A DNA stretch of 13,705 bases from assembly GCA_009783065.1 (NCBI GenBank), contig WRHV01000022.1, forward strand, positions 1-13,705, in the 5' to 3' direction. The DNA comes from Betaproteobacteria bacterium (lineage in GTDB: Bacteria; Pseudomonadota; Gammaproteobacteria; Burkholderiales; Burkholderiaceae). The notes beneath the pieces are model-generated. The model made no database searches. It was not told the origin of the DNA and worked only from the letters and a program-made list of their open reading frames with translations. This document shows, one piece after another, positions 12,898-13,705 of the stretch. The position numbers and the translations under genes are program-made. Position 1 is the first letter of the stretch. Every line of letters begins with the position of its first letter.

Positions 12898-13705
12898 CTT
12901 GCCTGCATGGCCGCCATATCCAGCCTTTGCTCTTTGCCGGACTGAACGGGGCAAATTGGCGGCTTGCTGATTATGTGTCGCGTGGCGGCTACGCAGTTTT
13001 CCAGCGTATCTTGAAGGAAGGCATATCACAGGATGAAATTATTGCTGAAATGACGGCATCATCCCTGCGCGGGAGAGGAGGAGCTGCTTTTCCGACCGGT
13101 GTGAAATGGGGATTTATGCCGCGGAATTATGAAGGACAGAAATATCTCATCTGTAATGCCGATGAAAGCGAGCCTGGCACTTTCAAGGACAGGCTGATCA
13201 TGGACAAGCTGCCCCTGAAACTGCTGGAAGGCATTACCATCGCCGGTTTTACCTTTCAGGCAAAGGCCGGGTATATCTATGTGCGCGGGGAGTACCGGAA
13301 CATCCAGAAACGTCTCCTCGCCGCCATCGAAAACGCCAAAGCCGCCCGGTTCCTGGGGACGAACATCCTCGGCACGGGCTTTGATTTTGACATCCACATT
13401 ATCTCCGGCGCGGGGGCTTATGTCTGCGGCGAAAATTCGGCGCTCTTGAATTCCACCGAGGGCAAAGTCGGCAGACCCCGTATCAAGCCGCCCCATCTTG
13501 CCGAGGTAGGGCTGTTCCTCCAGCCGACCTTGGTCAACAACGTCGAATCGCTCGCCAACATTCCCGCCATTGTTAACATGGGCGGAGACAACTATCTGCA
13601 AATCGGCCATCCCGACTCGGGCGGCACCAAGCTGATCTGCCTCTCCGGCCATGTCCAAAACAAGGGCGTTTTTGAAGTACCGCTGGGCGGCGTTACCCTG
13701 CGCGA
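12894..13705 (+). CDS. nuoF: NADH-quinone oxidoreductase subunit F, N-terminal part (3' end outside window), divergent cofactor site
   Basis: NuoF (51-kDa homologue) binds NADH, FMN and cluster N3, the electron entry of complex I. The first 270 of about 430 residues are present; the N3 cysteines lie beyond the window. The N-terminus (RHIQPLLFAGLNGANW, DYVSRGGY) is betaproteobacterial in style. Recognised motifs include GRGGAAFPTGVKW (60-72), NADESEPGTFKDR (88-100), GYIYVRGEY (126-134) and GAGAYVCGENSALL (172-185). Three near-invariant positions differ: Ala65 replaces Gly in GRGGAGF, Asn181 replaces the second Glu of CGEE, and KPPHL (198-202) replaces KPPFP. The Asn lies where E. coli Glu183 favours NADH over NADPH. 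Base composition rises to about 58% GC after roughly 13260. The start ATG overlaps the nuoE stop. The frame is intact, so this is not an obvious pseudogene. Altered nucleotide use is inference. Confidence 0.95.
   Translation, partial: MTCLHGRHIQPLLFAGLNGANWRLADYVSRGGYAVFQRILKEGISQDEIIAEMTASSLRGRGGAAFPTGVKWGFMPRNYEGQKYLICNADESEPGTFKDRLIMDKLPLKLLEGITIAGFTFQAKAGYIYVRGEYRNIQKRLLAAIENAKAARFLGTNILGTGFDFDIHIISGAGAYVCGENSALLNSTEGKVGRPRIKPPHLAEVGLFLQPTLVNNVESLANIPAIVNMGGDNYLQIGHPDSGGTKLICLSGHVQNKGVFEVPLGGVTLR

Noticed and set aside
13059..13658. 199-codon reverse-strand frame opposite nuoF
   Set aside because: It is opposite the conserved NuoF frame in the more GC-rich part, where antisense stops are rare by chance.

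Overview
The window looks like chromosome of a betaproteobacterium, most likely Oxalobacteraceae and possibly Oxalobacter. This is inferred from gene content, gene order, protein style and a GC content near one half. Supporting features are a betaproteobacterial-type GltD C-terminus, the dapA-bamC-MBL cluster, the tpiA-secG-tRNA-Leu(GAG) order, and the start of a 14-gene-type nuo operon in which nuoC and nuoD are separate. No phage, IS or CRISPR element was found.

Layout. 1-702 is the 3' part of gltD (glutamate synthase small subunit). 771-3771 is a forward cluster: dapA (lysine/diaminopimelate synthesis), bamC (outer-membrane assembly lipoprotein) and a YycJ-like metallo-beta-lactamase-fold hydrolase. 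A bidirectional terminator separates it from a convergent reverse-strand gene for a lipoprotein built of KPADAAA repeats. A 488-bp AT-rich divergent intergenic region with several palindromes leads to slyD. tpiA, secG and tRNA-Leu(GAG) follow, with promoters proposed before tpiA and before the tRNA, and a strong terminator after the tRNA.

6782-9706 is an accessory-looking interval between the tRNA and nuoA. It carries a Sec-exported aldo/keto reductase with its own promoter and a perfect palindrome in its leader, a secreted 174-residue protein of unknown function coupled to a small glycine-zipper lipoprotein, a bidirectional terminator, a reverse-strand 72-residue hypothetical protein, and two or three very small open frames of uncertain status. 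9707 to the end is nuoA-B-C-D-E-F (F incomplete), tightly packed with spacings from a 4-bp overlap to 16 bp.

The core genes serve central nitrogen and carbon metabolism, envelope biogenesis (BamC, SecG, the lipoproteins) and respiration (complex I). The most notable observation is in NuoF. The second Glu of the near-universal CGEE motif, which in E. coli (Glu183) enforces NADH over NADPH, is Asn here. The flavin-site glycine-rich loop and the KPPFP motif are also altered, and base composition rises within the gene. This raises the possibility of a complex I with changed nucleotide preference.
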